Source of the DNA: Agathobaculum sp. NTUH-O15-33
Lineage (GTDB): Bacteria > Bacillota > Clostridia > Oscillospirales > Butyricicoccaceae
Assembly (NCBI RefSeq): GCF_033193315.1
Contig: NZ_CP136187.1
Span: 620,001-684,000, forward strand
Length of the DNA stretch: 64,000 nt
Direction: 5' to 3'
In this document: positions 26,672-35,078 of the stretch, piece by piece
Layout: each line of letters begins with the position of its first letter
Position numbering within the stretch: the first letter of the stretch is position 1
The notes under the pieces: generated by a model
What the model was told of the DNA's origin: nothing
The model's database searches: none
What the model saw: only the letters and a program-made list of their open reading frames with translations
Made by a program: the position numbers and the translations under genes

Positions 26672-29030
26672 ATACCGTGTGCACGAGGTCGCGAAGGATT
26701 TCGGCGCGACGACGAAAGAGATCACCGAAATCCTGACCGAATACTGCTCAGCGCCCAAGAACCACATGCAGGTACTGGGCGATAAGGAGCTATCCGTTAT
26801 TTTTGAATACCTGACCCAGCACCATCCGGTCGAGGATATCGAAGGTACGCTGAACGCGCAGCTCGCCGCGGCCGCGGGCCCCGCGAAGAAGCCGCAGCAG
26901 CAGGAGAAGCCTGCCGCCGCAGCGCCGCAGCAGAACGCGCCGGGGGCGCAGGGGGCGCAGGGCGGCGATAACAAGCAGCCGCAAGCACAGGCGCAGCCCC
27001 AGCAGCAGAAGCCCGATCAGGCGCAGCAGGCAAGCAAGGTCAAGCAGATCCACCGTATCGATACGCGCACCGGCGGCGACGTAAACCTTGCCAAGTACGA
27101 CGAACGCATCGACAATCTGGTGCCGGATAAGGCCAACAAGCTGGGCACTTCGACCAAGCAGAAGCTGACCAAGAAATCCGACCAGCGCGCGCGTCCCTTT
27201 GGCAACAAGCGCCGTCAGGAGGAGCAGGAGAAGATGCGCCGCTTGCAGCGCCAGCAGCAAATGGCCGCGCTGAAGAAGATTCCGGTCAAGGTCATGATTC
27301 CGGAGGAGATTTCCGTCGGCGAACTGGCCAGCCGTATGAAGCGCACCGCGTCGGACGTAATCAAGGGTCTGATCAAGCTCGGCGTGATGGCGTCGATTTC
27401 CGAGATCATCGATTACGACACCGCCGCGATCATCGCGGAGGAAATGGGCTGCAAGGTCGAGAAGGAAGTCCATGTCACGATCGAGGAGCAGCTCTTTGAC
27501 GAGCACGAGGACAGCGCGGACGATCTCGTGGCGCGCGATCCGGTCGTGGTCGTTATGGGTCACGTCGACCACGGCAAGACCAGCCTGCTCGACGCGGTCC
27601 GCAAGACCAAGGTGACCGAGGGCGAAGCCGGCGGCATCACCCAGCACATCGGCGCGTACCGTGTTCAGGTCGGCGGCAAGCCGATCACCTTCCTCGATAC
27701 CCCGGGCCACGCGGCGTTCACGTCCATGCGTGCGCGCGGCGCGCAGGTGACCGATATCGCGATTCTGGTCGTCGCGGCGGACGACGGCGTTATGCCGCAG
27801 ACGATCGAAGCGATCAACCACGCCAAGGCGGCGGAGATCCCGATCATCGTCGCGGTCAACAAGATCGATAAGGAAGGCGCGAACCCGGACCGCATCGTGC
27901 AGCAGCTGACCGAGTATGGCCTTGTGCCCGAAGAGTGGGGCGGCGACACGATCGTATGCCAGATTTCCGCCAAGTTCGGCAAGGGCATTGAAAATCTTCT
28001 TGAAATGGTACTGCTGACCGCCGAGGTCGCCGATCTGAAGGCGAACCCGAATCGCAAGGCGCGCGGCACGGTCATCGAAGCCAAGCTCGATAAGGGCCGC
28101 GGCCCGGTCGCTACCGTACTGATCCAAAACGGCACGCTGCACGCGGGCGACAGCGTAATCGCGGGCACGGCGGTAGGCCGCGTGCGCGCCATGACGGACG
28201 ACGACGGCAAAAAATTGCAGACCGCGGGTCCCTCCGTGCCGGTCGAGATCATCGGTCTGGCCGAGGTGCCGGGCGCTGGCGACGAGTTCTACGCGGTGGA
28301 CAACGAAAAGATGGCCCGCGAGCTGGTCGAGCAGCGTAAGGAAAAGGAAAAGGAAGAGCGCAACAAGGCCTTCCACAAGGTCACGCTCGACAACCTGTTC
28401 GACTCCATCCAGCAGGGCGAAATGAAGGAACTGAACATCATCGTCAAGGCCGACGTACAGGGCTCGGTCGAAGCGGTGCGTGCTTCGCTCGAAAAGCTGA
28501 CGAACGAAGAGGTCCGCGTCCGCGTGATCCACGGCGCGGTCGGCGCGATCAACGAATCCGACGTTATGCTGGCTTCCGCTTCGGGCGCGATCATCGTCGG
28601 CTTCAACGTGCGGCCCGACCGTTCGGCCGCTGAAACCGCCGAGATGCAGGGCGTCGATATGCGTATGTACCGCATCATCTACGATTGCATTGAAGAGATG
28701 GAGCAGGCCATGAAGGGCATGCTCGAGCCCAAGTTTAAGGAAGTCGTTCTCGGCCACGCCGAGGTGCGTCAGGTGTTCAAGATCACGGGCGCGGGCGCTG
28801 TCGCTGGCACGTATGTGCAGGATGGCTGTATCCGCCGCAACGCGCAGGTGCGCGTCGTGCGCGACGGCATCGTATTCCACGAGGGCCAGCTCAACACGCT
28901 CAAGCGCTTCAAGGATGATGTAAAGGAAGTTGCTTCCGGGTATGAATGCGGCATGAGCATCGAAAACTATAACGATATCAAGGAGCAGGATATTATTGAA
29001 TGCTTCGTGATGGAAGAGATCAAACAATAA
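26655..29030 (+). CDS. infB: Translation initiation factor IF-2
   Basis: A 791-residue GTPase that delivers initiator tRNA. A variable N-terminus (1-205) contains an Ala/Gln/Pro-rich stretch (about 74-125) and a basic part. The G domain starts near 295 with [14 protein letters not shown], then [20 protein letters not shown] and NKIDKEG. Domains II-IV follow, ending in the fMet-tRNA-binding C2 domain ([20 protein letters not shown]). GGAGGTGAG precedes ATG 26655 within ylxQ. Confidence 0.97.
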   Translation: MAIENKYRVHEVAKDFGATTKEITEILTEYCSAPKNHMQVLGDKELSVIFEYLTQHHPVEDIEGTLNAQLAAAAGPAKKPQQQEKPAAAAPQQNAPGAQGAQGGDNKQPQAQAQPQQQKPDQAQQASKVKQIHRIDTRTGGDVNLAKYDERIDNLVPDKANKLGTSTKQKLTKKSDQRARPFGNKRRQEEQEKMRRLQRQQQMAALKKIPVKVMIPEEISVGELASRMKRTASDVIKGLIKLGVMASISEIIDYDTAAIIAEEMGCKVEKEVHVTIEEQLFDEHEDSADDLVARDPVVVVMGHVDHGKTSLLDAVRKTKVTEGEAGGITQHIGAYRVQVGGKPITFLDTPGHAAFTSMRARGAQVTDIAILVVAADDGVMPQTIEAINHAKAAEIPIIVAVNKIDKEGANPDRIVQQLTEYGLVPEEWGGDTIVCQISAKFGKGIENLLEMVLLTAEVADLKANPNRKARGTVIEAKLDKGRGPVATVLIQNGTLHAGDSVIAGTAVGRVRAMTDDDGKKLQTAGPSVPVEIIGLAEVPGAGDEFYAVDNEKMARELVEQRKEKEKEERNKAFHKVTLDNLFDSIQQGEMKELNIIVKADVQGSVEAVRASLEKLTNEEVRVRVIHGAVGAINESDVMLASASGAIIVGFNVRPDRSAAETAEMQGVDMRMYRIIYDCIEEMEQAMKGMLEPKFKEVVLGHAEVRQVFKITGAGAVAGTYVQDGCIRRNAQVRVVRDGIVFHEGQLNTLKRFKDDVKEVASGYECGMSIENYNDIKEQDIIECFVMEEIKQ

Positions 29031-29041
29031 TGCGGGATGAA

Positions 29042-29180
29042 TTAGGAGTTAGGAATTAGGAATTAGTAATTTAGGAGGCGCGCTTTGCGCGCATATCAAG
29101 ATGATAGGCCCGCGGCCGCTTCCGCAATGACTAACGACTAATTACTAATGATCAATTATTAGTTCTCCCTTCCTAACTCC
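29042..29180. repeat. Miniature inverted-repeat element (copy C) between infB and rbfA
   Basis: Begins TTAGGAGTTAGGAATTAGG and ends CTTCCTAACTCC, with internal hairpins GCGCGC-TTT-GCGCGC and CGCGGCCGC. Roughly 139 bp, non-coding, inside an operon. Confidence 0.75.
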
Positions 29181-29222
29181 GTTTTTCCACTTCCCAATTT
29201 ATTTTGAAGGGAGAGAATCATT

Positions 29223-29597
29223 GTGCCATCGAATCGAATCGACCGGATCTCAGAAGAGGTCATGAAGGCTCTGGCGGAAGCCATCCGCACGGTCAAGGAC
29301 CCGCGCGTGCAAAACGGGTTGGTCTCCATCGTGCACTGTGAGGTGACGGGCGACCTGCGCTATGCGAAGTGCTTTGTCTCCGTGCTCGGCAGCGAGCAGC
29401 AGGCAAAGGAAGTCATGAAAGGCCTGAAATCGGCTTCCGGCTACCTGCGCCGCGAAGTGGGCCGCAAGGTGCAGCTGCGCTATGCGCCCGAACTGATCTT
29501 TACGCTGGATACCTCGATCACACACGGCGCCCATATTTCCGAGGTGCTGCATGATTTGAAAAATCAGGGCAAGCTCGGGGAGGAGGACGGCGAATGA
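29223..29597 (+). CDS. rbfA: 30S ribosome-binding factor RbfA
   Basis: A 124-residue KH-like factor for late 16S/30S maturation and cold adaptation (DRISEEVMKALAEAIRTVKD; SGYLRREVGRKVQLRYAPEL). GTG start at 29223 after GAAGGGAGAG. Its stop overlaps the next start (ATGA). Confidence 0.95.
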   Translation: MPSNRIDRISEEVMKALAEAIRTVKDPRVQNGLVSIVHCEVTGDLRYAKCFVSVLGSEQQAKEVMKGLKSASGYLRREVGRKVQLRYAPELIFTLDTSITHGAHISEVLHDLKNQGKLGEEDGE

Positions 29598-30556
29598 CAC
29601 TAGACATCGCAGGTGCGGCCGGGGCGCTTCTCGCGGCCGACCGCATCCTCATCCTGACGCACCGCAGGCCGGACGGCGATACCACCGGCTGCGCGGGCGC
29701 GCTCTGCCGCGGTCTTCGCCAACTCGGTAAAACGGCCTATATCCTGCCCAACCCCGATATCACAAAGCGCTATGCGCCTATGATAACACCTTGTTATCCG
29801 CCGGAGGAATTTTCCCCTGCGTATATTGTTACCGTCGATATCGCGGAAACAAAGCTGTTCACCGATAACGCTGTGATCTTTGAGGACAAGATCGATCTTG
29901 CGATCGATCATCACCGTTCCAACCCGTTGTTCGCCGCAAAAAATCTGGTGCGGTCCGACGCGGGCGCCTGCGCCGAGGTGATCTATGACGTACTGCTGGC
30001 CATGGGCGTTGTTTTAAGCGAGGACATCGCGGAGTGCGTTTATATCGGCGCATCGACGGATACGGGGTGCTTTAAGTATTCCAACACCACCGCGCACACG
30101 CACGCGGTCGCGGCTTCGTGCCTGTCCGCCGGCATTGACGGCGGCGAGCTTAACCGCATGCTGTTTGAGACCAAGTCGCGCGCGCGTTTCGAGATGGAGC
30201 GCATCGTGTTTGACACCATGGAATTCATCGAGGGCGGCGCGATCGCGCTGGCCATGCTTTGGCGGCGCGATATCGACCGCACAGGCGCGGATATGGACGA
30301 TCTGGACTCGATCGCGTCGCTCACGCGGCAGATCGAGGGCGTGGAGATCGGCCTGACGCTGACCGAAAATAAGGATAAGACCGTAAAGGCGTCGGTGCGC
30401 ACCACCAAGGAGATCGACGCTTCCGTTATCTGCAAAAAGCTGGGCGGCGGCGGTCATCTGCGCGCGGCGGGCGCAAGCTTTGATTGCGGCATGGACGAGG
30501 CGCGCCGCCTGATCCTCGCCGCGGCGAAGGAGCAGTACCATGAGCGCCACGGCTGA
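29594..30556 (+). CDS. nrnA: DHH-family phosphoesterase, NrnA-like nanoRNase/pAp phosphatase
   Basis: A 320-residue enzyme expected to degrade short oligoribonucleotides and 3'-phosphoadenosine 5'-phosphate with Mn2+. The DHH domain has ILTHRRPDGDTTGCAGAL, TVDIAE and DHHRSNP (about residue 107); the DHHA1 domain ends in GGGGHLRAAGASF. It overlaps rbfA by 4 bases and truB by 17, placing it firmly in the operon, as in other Firmicutes. Confidence 0.92.
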   Translation: MTLDIAGAAGALLAADRILILTHRRPDGDTTGCAGALCRGLRQLGKTAYILPNPDITKRYAPMITPCYPPEEFSPAYIVTVDIAETKLFTDNAVIFEDKIDLAIDHHRSNPLFAAKNLVRSDAGACAEVIYDVLLAMGVVLSEDIAECVYIGASTDTGCFKYSNTTAHTHAVAASCLSAGIDGGELNRMLFETKSRARFEMERIVFDTMEFIEGGAIALAMLWRRDIDRTGADMDDLDSIASLTRQIEGVEIGLTLTENKDKTVKASVRTTKEIDASVICKKLGGGGHLRAAGASFDCGMDEARRLILAAAKEQYHERHG

Positions 30557-31463
30557 CGGTCTGAACGGCATTTTGCTGATGGACAAGCCGCAGGGCTTTA
30601 CCTCGCACGATGTGGTGGCAAAGCTGCGCGGCATTCTGCGAACGCGGCGAATCGGCCACGGGGGCACGCTCGATCCGCTCGCCACCGGCGTTTTGCCGGT
30701 GTTCGTCGGCGGCGCGACCCGCGCGGCCGATTTTGCCGCGTCGCAGGATAAGGAATATGTCGCGGGCTTTCTGCTTGGCCGCGCCACCGATACACAGGAT
30801 GTGACCGGCGAAACGATAAGCGAAGCGCAAGCCCGCGCGTCGCTTGCGCAGGTGAGGGAGGCGGCCTCCGCTTTTCTTGGCCCGCAAAAGCAGGTGCCGC
30901 CCATGTATTCGGCGGTCAAGATCGGCGGCAAGAAGCTGTACGACCTTGCCCGGCAGGGCAAGGAAGTGGAGCGGCCCGCGCGCGATATCACCGTGCGCGA
31001 AATCGCGCTGATTTCGTTTGACGAGGCGGCACAGACCGGTACGCTGCGCATGACGGTCAGCAAGGGCACCTATGTGCGCACGCTGGTGAACGATCTGGGC
31101 GAGGCGCTGGGCACTTACGCGTGCATGACGAGCCTTCAGCGCACGCGCGCCGGGGCGTATGCGCTGGAAAGCTGCGTGGGGTTTGATCAGGTCGAGCGGG
31201 CCGCGCAGGACGGCGGCGTACAGTCGCTTTTACTGCCGGTGGACGGCTTGTTTCCCACGCTGCCCGCCGTCGCCTTGACGGATGAGGGCGAGGAGCGCAT
31301 CTCGCGCGGCGCGGTCGTTTTTCCGCGTCAGGCGCGGGGCATGCCGGAAGAAGAAGGCGCGCTGTGCCGCGTTTATCATGCGGGGCGCTTTTTAATGCTG
31401 GGGCAGGTGCGGACGCTGGAAAAGGGCGGTCTGGGCCTGTTCGTCTATAAAAATTTCCGATAA
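30540..31463 (+). CDS. truB: tRNA pseudouridine-55 synthase
   Basis: A 307-residue enzyme that isomerises U55 in the T-loop of tRNAs. Catalytic Asp in GHGGTLDPLATGVLPV (about residue 43), with KPQGFTSHDVV and the conserved PPMYSAVKIGGKKLYDLARQ. ATG 30540 lies in nrnA, with GCGAAGGAG upstream. The C-terminus has a PUA-like segment. Confidence 0.95.
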   Translation: MSATADGLNGILLMDKPQGFTSHDVVAKLRGILRTRRIGHGGTLDPLATGVLPVFVGGATRAADFAASQDKEYVAGFLLGRATDTQDVTGETISEAQARASLAQVREAASAFLGPQKQVPPMYSAVKIGGKKLYDLARQGKEVERPARDITVREIALISFDEAAQTGTLRMTVSKGTYVRTLVNDLGEALGTYACMTSLQRTRAGAYALESCVGFDQVERAAQDGGVQSLLLPVDGLFPTLPAVALTDEGEERISRGAVVFPRQARGMPEEEGALCRVYHAGRFLMLGQVRTLEKGGLGLFVYKNFR

Positions 31464-31500
31464 ACGGCCCACAGGCCGGAATAGGACTGGGGGAAACCCA

Positions 31501-32406
31501 ATGGAAGAGAATACATTGCCCCGCGCGATAGCGCTGGGGTATTTTGACGGCGTACATCTGGGCCACCGGGCCCTCATGGAGCGCGCGGTACAGCGCGCAA
31601 AGGAGATCGGCGGCACCTCCGCCGTATTCAGTTTTGACGCGCACCCGGCTTCCGTCATGCTGGGGCGGCAGGTGCCGCTGATCACAGCTAATTCCTACCG
31701 CCGCGATGAGATTAAAAAGCTGGGCGGGGTGGACGAGGTCATTTTCGGCCACTTCGACGAGAACTTGCAGCACATGGATTGGCGCGATTTTATCCACGAA
31801 ATGCTCATCGGCCGGTTCCGCGCGCGGTATATCGTATCGGGCCGGAACAACCGGTTCGGCTACAAGGGCCTTGGCACGGCCGAAGGCATGGCGGAGGAGT
31901 GCCGCAAGGCGGGGATCGGCTACGACTGTATCGATGACGTCAAGGTGGACGGCATCGTCGTTTCGTCCACCTACATTCGGCAGTTGATCGCGCAGGGCGA
32001 TATGGAGGGCGCGTCCCGCTTTTTGGGCCATCCGTATACGGTCACCGGCGTTGTCGAGCATGGCCGCCGCGTGGGCACCAGCGTGCTCAAGGTGCCTACG
32101 GTCAATTTGCGTTTGCCGGTCGAAATGGCGCTGCCGCCCTACGGCGTGTACGCTACACGCGTGCTGGTGGATGATAACGCCTACATCGCGGCGACCAACA
32201 TCGGCGTAAAGCCCACCTTTGTGGATGGCGGCGCGCCGACGATTGAGCCGCATTTGCTGGATTTCGCGGGCGATCTGTACGGAAAGCAGATCCATGTGGA
32301 GCTGCACAAGTTCCTGCGCCCGGAAAAGCAGTTTGAAAACGTGGAAGCGCTCAAGGCCGCGATAGAAGAAAACGTGCGCCAAACGCGGGCGTTTTTCGCA
32401 AAATAA
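31501..32406 (+). CDS. ribF: Bifunctional riboflavin kinase / FAD synthetase
   Basis: A 301-residue enzyme that makes FMN and then FAD. The N-terminal nucleotidyltransferase shows ALGYFDGVHLGHRALM and VSSTYIRQLIAQGDM; the C-terminal kinase domain (about 180-301) shows RRVGTSVLKVPTVNLRL and PYGVYATRV. Last gene of the rimP operon; a hairpin follows directly. Confidence 0.95.
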   Translation: MEENTLPRAIALGYFDGVHLGHRALMERAVQRAKEIGGTSAVFSFDAHPASVMLGRQVPLITANSYRRDEIKKLGGVDEVIFGHFDENLQHMDWRDFIHEMLIGRFRARYIVSGRNNRFGYKGLGTAEGMAEECRKAGIGYDCIDDVKVDGIVVSSTYIRQLIAQGDMEGASRFLGHPYTVTGVVEHGRRVGTSVLKVPTVNLRLPVEMALPPYGVYATRVLVDDNAYIAATNIGVKPTFVDGGAPTIEPHLLDFAGDLYGKQIHVELHKFLRPEKQFENVEALKAAIEENVRQTRAFFAK

Positions 32407-32437
32407 AAAAGCGCGCCCTTCTTGGGCGCGCTTGACA
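32405..32437. terminator. Hairpin after ribF
   Basis: GCGCGCCC (32411-32418), loop TTCTT, GGGCGCGC (32424-32431). A runs precede it and only TTGACAATT follows on the plus strand, so the better T run is on the minus strand. It may end ribF transcription weakly. The TTGACA just after it is the -35 of the antisense RNA. Confidence 0.6.
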
Positions 32438-32460
32438 ATTTGCAGCACGGGTATTATACT
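32432..32460 (+). promoter_or_regulatory. Strong promoter of the antisense RNA
   Basis: TTGACA (32432-32437), 17 bp, TATACT (32455-32460), nearly consensus. Start expected about 32467. No plus-strand gene lies downstream; it faces the toxin gene. Confidence 0.8.
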
Positions 32461-32466
32461 AAAGAT

Positions 32467-32556
32467 AGAAAAACGGTGCTGCCGGTAGACGGTCAGTCCG
32501 TTGCTAAGTCAAAGAAATGACCGTAACTTTGGACGAGCGGCGGTCATTTTCTTTTG
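32467..32556 (+). ncRNA. Antisense RNA antitoxin of a type I toxin-antitoxin system
   Basis: Predicted from the promoter at 32432-32460 and the terminator hairpin at 32515-32549. The roughly 90-base RNA runs toward the toxin gene and is complementary to its 3' end and shared terminator. Its 5' part has GGTGCTGCCGGTAGACGGTC; the toxin mRNA begins with a similar GGTGCTGCCGCGCC..CGGTAGGCGATCAGTC on the opposite strand. The arrangement resembles the Fst/par and TxpA/RatA families. If the first hairpin is read through, the next terminator (32729-32772) would extend the RNA over the entire toxin gene. Confidence 0.65.
32515..32549. terminator. Bidirectional terminator shared by toxin mRNA and antisense RNA
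   Basis: AAATGACCG (32515-32523) pairs with CGGTCATTT (32541-32549). T-rich tracts follow on both strands (TCTTTT on plus, CTTTGA on minus). It includes the toxin stop codon. Confidence 0.7.
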
Positions 32557-32630
32557 CCTATCTGAATGATCAGACCTGCAAAGCCTATGAACACAAGCAG
32601 GAGCTGAAAAAGCTCCGAATATGTCACCAT
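32544..32630 (-). CDS. Putative holin-like toxin, 28 residues (type I TA)
   Basis: Reads MVTYSELFQLLLVFIGFAGL and then a short basic end (IIQIGKRK): one membrane span with a Lys/Arg C-terminus, the pattern of the small hydrophobic holin-like toxins of Firmicutes that depolarise the membrane when overproduced. ATG 32630 follows GGGGGG by 8 bases; ATG 32636 is too close to that site. Promoter at 32724-32696. Sequence resemblance to the Hol-Tox family is from memory and strong, but activity is not proven. Confidence 0.82.
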   Translation of the reverse strand: MVTYSELFQLLLVFIGFAGLIIQIGKRK

Positions 32631-32695
32631 AAGCATCACCCCCCTTCGCAGGGAGTGACTGATCGCCTACCGTTGGCGCGGCAGCACCTGAAATA

Positions 32696-32724
32696 AGTAT
32701 AGCGTAAACCGACAAAATGCGCAA
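32696..32724 (-). promoter_or_regulatory. Promoter of the toxin gene
   Basis: TTGCGC (32724-32719), 17 bp, TATACT (32701-32696). The start near 32689 gives a leader of about 60 bases. It is weaker than the antisense promoter, as expected for a controlled toxin. Confidence 0.6.
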
Positions 32725-32728
32725 CATA

Positions 32729-32772
32729 AAAAGCAGTAACCGTATCATGCTTAAACGGTTACTGCTTTTTTT
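32729..32772. terminator. Bidirectional terminator upstream of the toxin promoter
   Basis: AAAAGCAGTAACCGT (32729-32743) pairs with ACGGTTACTGCTTTT, followed by a T run on plus; the minus strand also ends in TTTTT. Confidence 0.8.
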
Positions 32773-32791
32773 GTAAGTACACGCAAAAGTC

Positions 32792-33106
32792 GTAGGGCGG
32801 CGTGACTCACGCCGCCGTTTCCGTAGGCGGCTCGCTCCGCTCGCGATTGAATGCGCGGCGGCCGGGTGGGGGCAGCGATGTCATTTAGTTAAGGCAAACG
32901 ATAAAAAACAGGGGATTCACCGAGCTAGTAGGGCGCGAGAAGGTGAATTGGCCGAAGGCCAAGAGAAGCTGGTCTGGACCACGCCTCGGCGCGCCGTCTC
33001 GAAGGGACGTAACACTTCCTGAGAAACCATGTGCCTCCGCTCGGCCGTACTGGCCTGTTTGATGCTCTCACTTATCCCGGTGCTTCGCTCTCGGCGCGCC
33101 GAGGGC
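32792..33106. repeat. Mosaic of dispersed repeats before IS481-B
   Basis: No gene. Modules: 32792-32817 (palindrome as at 22482-22508), 32826-32864 (as at 20792), 32939-32990 (AGAAGGTGAATTGGCCGAAG..., close to 17612-17664 with a changed but still paired stem) and 33030-33093 (as at 21013-21072). The IS inserted at its right end. Confidence 0.65.
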
Positions 33107-34402
33107 TGTATAGCCCAGTCACATAGTAAACAGTTTGTCCAAGCACATGGTATACAGTTTAGGAGTAAAATAACGGTATAAGTGGGAAAAGGAGAATTGC
33201 TTATGCCGTGGAAAGAGAAAACAGTAAAGTCAGAACGAGAAACGTTTGTAAGGGAGGCACAGCAACGAGAGATAAGTTTTAGCGCTCTATGTAGAAAACA
33301 CGAAATCACACGAAAAACAGGTTATAAGTGGTTACGAAGGTTTCAGGCTGGAGAGGAACTGACCGACCGCGGTCGGGCACCGACGCATCAAAGAACCCAG
33401 ACATCGGCAGCAACGCAAGAACTGATATTGTCCGCGCGGGATGAACATCCGGCGTGGGGTCCCAGAAAGCTGGAGCGATATTTGCAAAATAAAGGCTACA
33501 CAGAACTGCCATGCAAAAGCACAATCGGCAATATTCTTAAGCGAAACGAACGAATCGAACCGGAAATCAGCCAGAAACACAAGCCCATTAATCGCTTTGC
33601 CAGAGAATGTCCCAACGATTTGTGGCAAATGGACTACAAAGGCGACTTTACGATGCTCAATGGGCAGCGGTGCTATCCACTGACGATTTTGGATGACCAC
33701 TCCCGGTTTTCTCTGTGCCTAAAGGCTGAGGACTCATTGTCCTACGAAAGGTTTTATCCTGCCCTTATCCAAGTTTTCGAGATGTACGGTCTACCGCATG
33801 AACTGTTGTGCGACAATGGGAAGCCCTGGGGCGACAGCAAGGGGGGTATCACCATGTTCGATGTGTGGATGATGCGTCTGAACATCCGGCCGATCCATGG
33901 CCGTCCCATGCACCCGCAGACCCAAGGCAAGGAGGAACGTTTTCACCGTACGTTGAAGGAAGAATTGCTTAGGCACCGCACAATGCTTAACTTATGTGAT
34001 GCACAACAGGCATTTGATGACTGGCAGTATGAGTACAACTACGAACGTCCCCACTCCGCGCTTGGCCTTGATGTCCCTGCCAAGCACTATAAAGTCAGCA
34101 GCAGACCGTTCATTCAGCAGCCCCCGGAACCTGATTATCCTGATGGAGCTAGGCTTAGAAAAGTCAACTACAAGGGCTACGTTAGCATTTGTAGGCATCG
34201 CTACTATCTCTCTGAGGCTTTCGCTGGAACCTACCTCCAACTTACGGATTCGGGGGAGAATTCTGTTGACCTCCACTATGGCTCCTTCCGTGTGGCTTCC
34301 ATCAATCTCAGCGAGAGATTGATTACTTCTAAGCACATTTATTGGGCCACATAAACTGTATACCATGTGCTTGGACATGTTGTATACCATGTGGGCTATA
34401 CA
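33107..34402 (+). mobile_element. IS481-family insertion sequence (copy B), 1296 bp
   Basis: Ends TGTATAGCCC on both strands. An inner 25-bp perfect inverted repeat (GTCCAAGCACATGGTATACA..., 33137-33161 and 34352-34376) reaches into the transposase stop codon. The flanking 6-bp direct repeat is GAGGGC (33101-33106 and 34403-34408). Intact transposase. The ends differ from copy A, so this is a different IS, not a duplicate. Confidence 0.9.
33203..34354 (+). CDS. IS481-family transposase
   Basis: A 383-residue DDE transposase with HTH (FSALCRKHEITRKTGYKWLR) and catalytic motifs WQMDYKGDF, LLCDNGKPWG and KEERFHRTLKEE. ATG 33203 lies 8 bases after AAAAGGAG. Its GC content is lower than that of neighbours and of the first transposase, suggesting separate, recent acquisition. 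Confidence 0.92.
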   Translation: MPWKEKTVKSERETFVREAQQREISFSALCRKHEITRKTGYKWLRRFQAGEELTDRGRAPTHQRTQTSAATQELILSARDEHPAWGPRKLERYLQNKGYTELPCKSTIGNILKRNERIEPEISQKHKPINRFARECPNDLWQMDYKGDFTMLNGQRCYPLTILDDHSRFSLCLKAEDSLSYERFYPALIQVFEMYGLPHELLCDNGKPWGDSKGGITMFDVWMMRLNIRPIHGRPMHPQTQGKEERFHRTLKEELLRHRTMLNLCDAQQAFDDWQYEYNYERPHSALGLDVPAKHYKVSSRPFIQQPPEPDYPDGARLRKVNYKGYVSICRHRYYLSEAFAGTYLQLTDSGENSVDLHYGSFRVASINLSERLITSKHIYWAT

Positions 34403-34408
34403 GAGGGC

Positions 34409-34520
34409 GTCGCGCCCTACATTTTCTATGATGGCGTTACCATTTTGTCTTGCCTGACCTTATCTGAATGACATTGGTGACCTCACCCGGCCCTACATTG
34501 GATGCGCGCGGTTAAGGGGA
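34409..34520. other. Remainder of the dispersed repeat after IS481-B
   Basis: Contains GTCGCGCCCTACATTTTC (34409 on) and CACCCGGCCCTACATT (34484-34499), the latter also at 22422-22437 after copy A. No gene seen. Confidence 0.45.
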
Positions 34521-34793
34521 TCAATAAACATGCCGCTGGCCGCAATCTAAACCGAGGGTTTCGGTGACACGGATGATTTCCTCGATCTTCCGATAGCAGC
34601 GCTTGTCGCTTAGTTTTTCATCACGCAGAATGTCACGAATGCTAACAACAGCTTGATAGTATTCGTTGTTGATAATTTGCTCCAGCTCAGCCTGCTCTAA
34701 AACGCATAGATGAAGACGCTCTTGCTGGATAAGAAACTCGAACGTCTCTTCGTATGGTTGGGGAAGATTGAATGGCTTAACAGATATTTTCAT
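34521..34793 (-). CDS. Hypothetical 90-residue protein downstream of an RHH gene
   Basis: Not recognised. Soluble and Glu/Gln-rich (ETFEFLIQQERLHLCVLEQA), with no signal or membrane segment. ATG 34793 follows TTGAGG; a GTG at 34799 would overlap the upstream stop. The pair with the ribbon-helix-helix gene (34799-34975) resembles small two-gene modules such as toxin-antitoxin pairs, but no toxin motif is visible. Confidence 0.6.
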   Translation of the reverse strand: MKISVKPFNLPQPYEETFEFLIQQERLHLCVLEQAELEQIINNEYYQAVVSIRDILRDEKLSDKRCYRKIEEIIRVTETLGLDCGQRHVY

Positions 34794-34798
34794 AGGCA

Positions 34799-34975
34799 CT
34801 ACCTCAACGTTGGTTCCAGATCGTCAAGTGCAACGCGCACAGCTTCCACAACAAAGGCCGTAAATGAACACTCTGTTCCTGCTATTGCAGTTTCAACACG
34901 TTCTATCACATCGTTGGGAAACCTTATGGATTTAGTTGTACTAGAAGGTATTTTGGGCAGCTGGAATCTTTTCAT
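34799..34975 (-). CDS. Ribbon-helix-helix DNA-binding protein (YlcI/YnfO-like), 58 residues
   Basis: Starts MKRFQLPKIPSSTTKSIRFP, followed by NDVIERVETAIAGTECSFTA and FVVEAVRVALDD: a short basic strand then two helices, the Arc/MetJ fold. Such proteins dimerise on operators and are often antitoxins or phage regulators. The stop lies 5 bases before the next ATG. Confidence 0.72.
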   Translation of the reverse strand: MKRFQLPKIPSSTTKSIRFPNDVIERVETAIAGTECSFTAFVVEAVRVALDDLEPTLR

Positions 34976-35078
34976 AACACTTCACCACGCATTGCACTTT
35001 GTAATACAATTATGCACGTGTTTAAAATGAAAATCTGCATTGCAGAATAATTGCATATAGGAAGCCCGCTTCGATTGC

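Noticed and set aside
32509..32748. 79-codon minus-strand ORF covering the toxin locus
   Set aside because: It spans the toxin promoter and leader and has no ribosome binding site; the 28-codon gene in another frame has one and matches a known toxin type.
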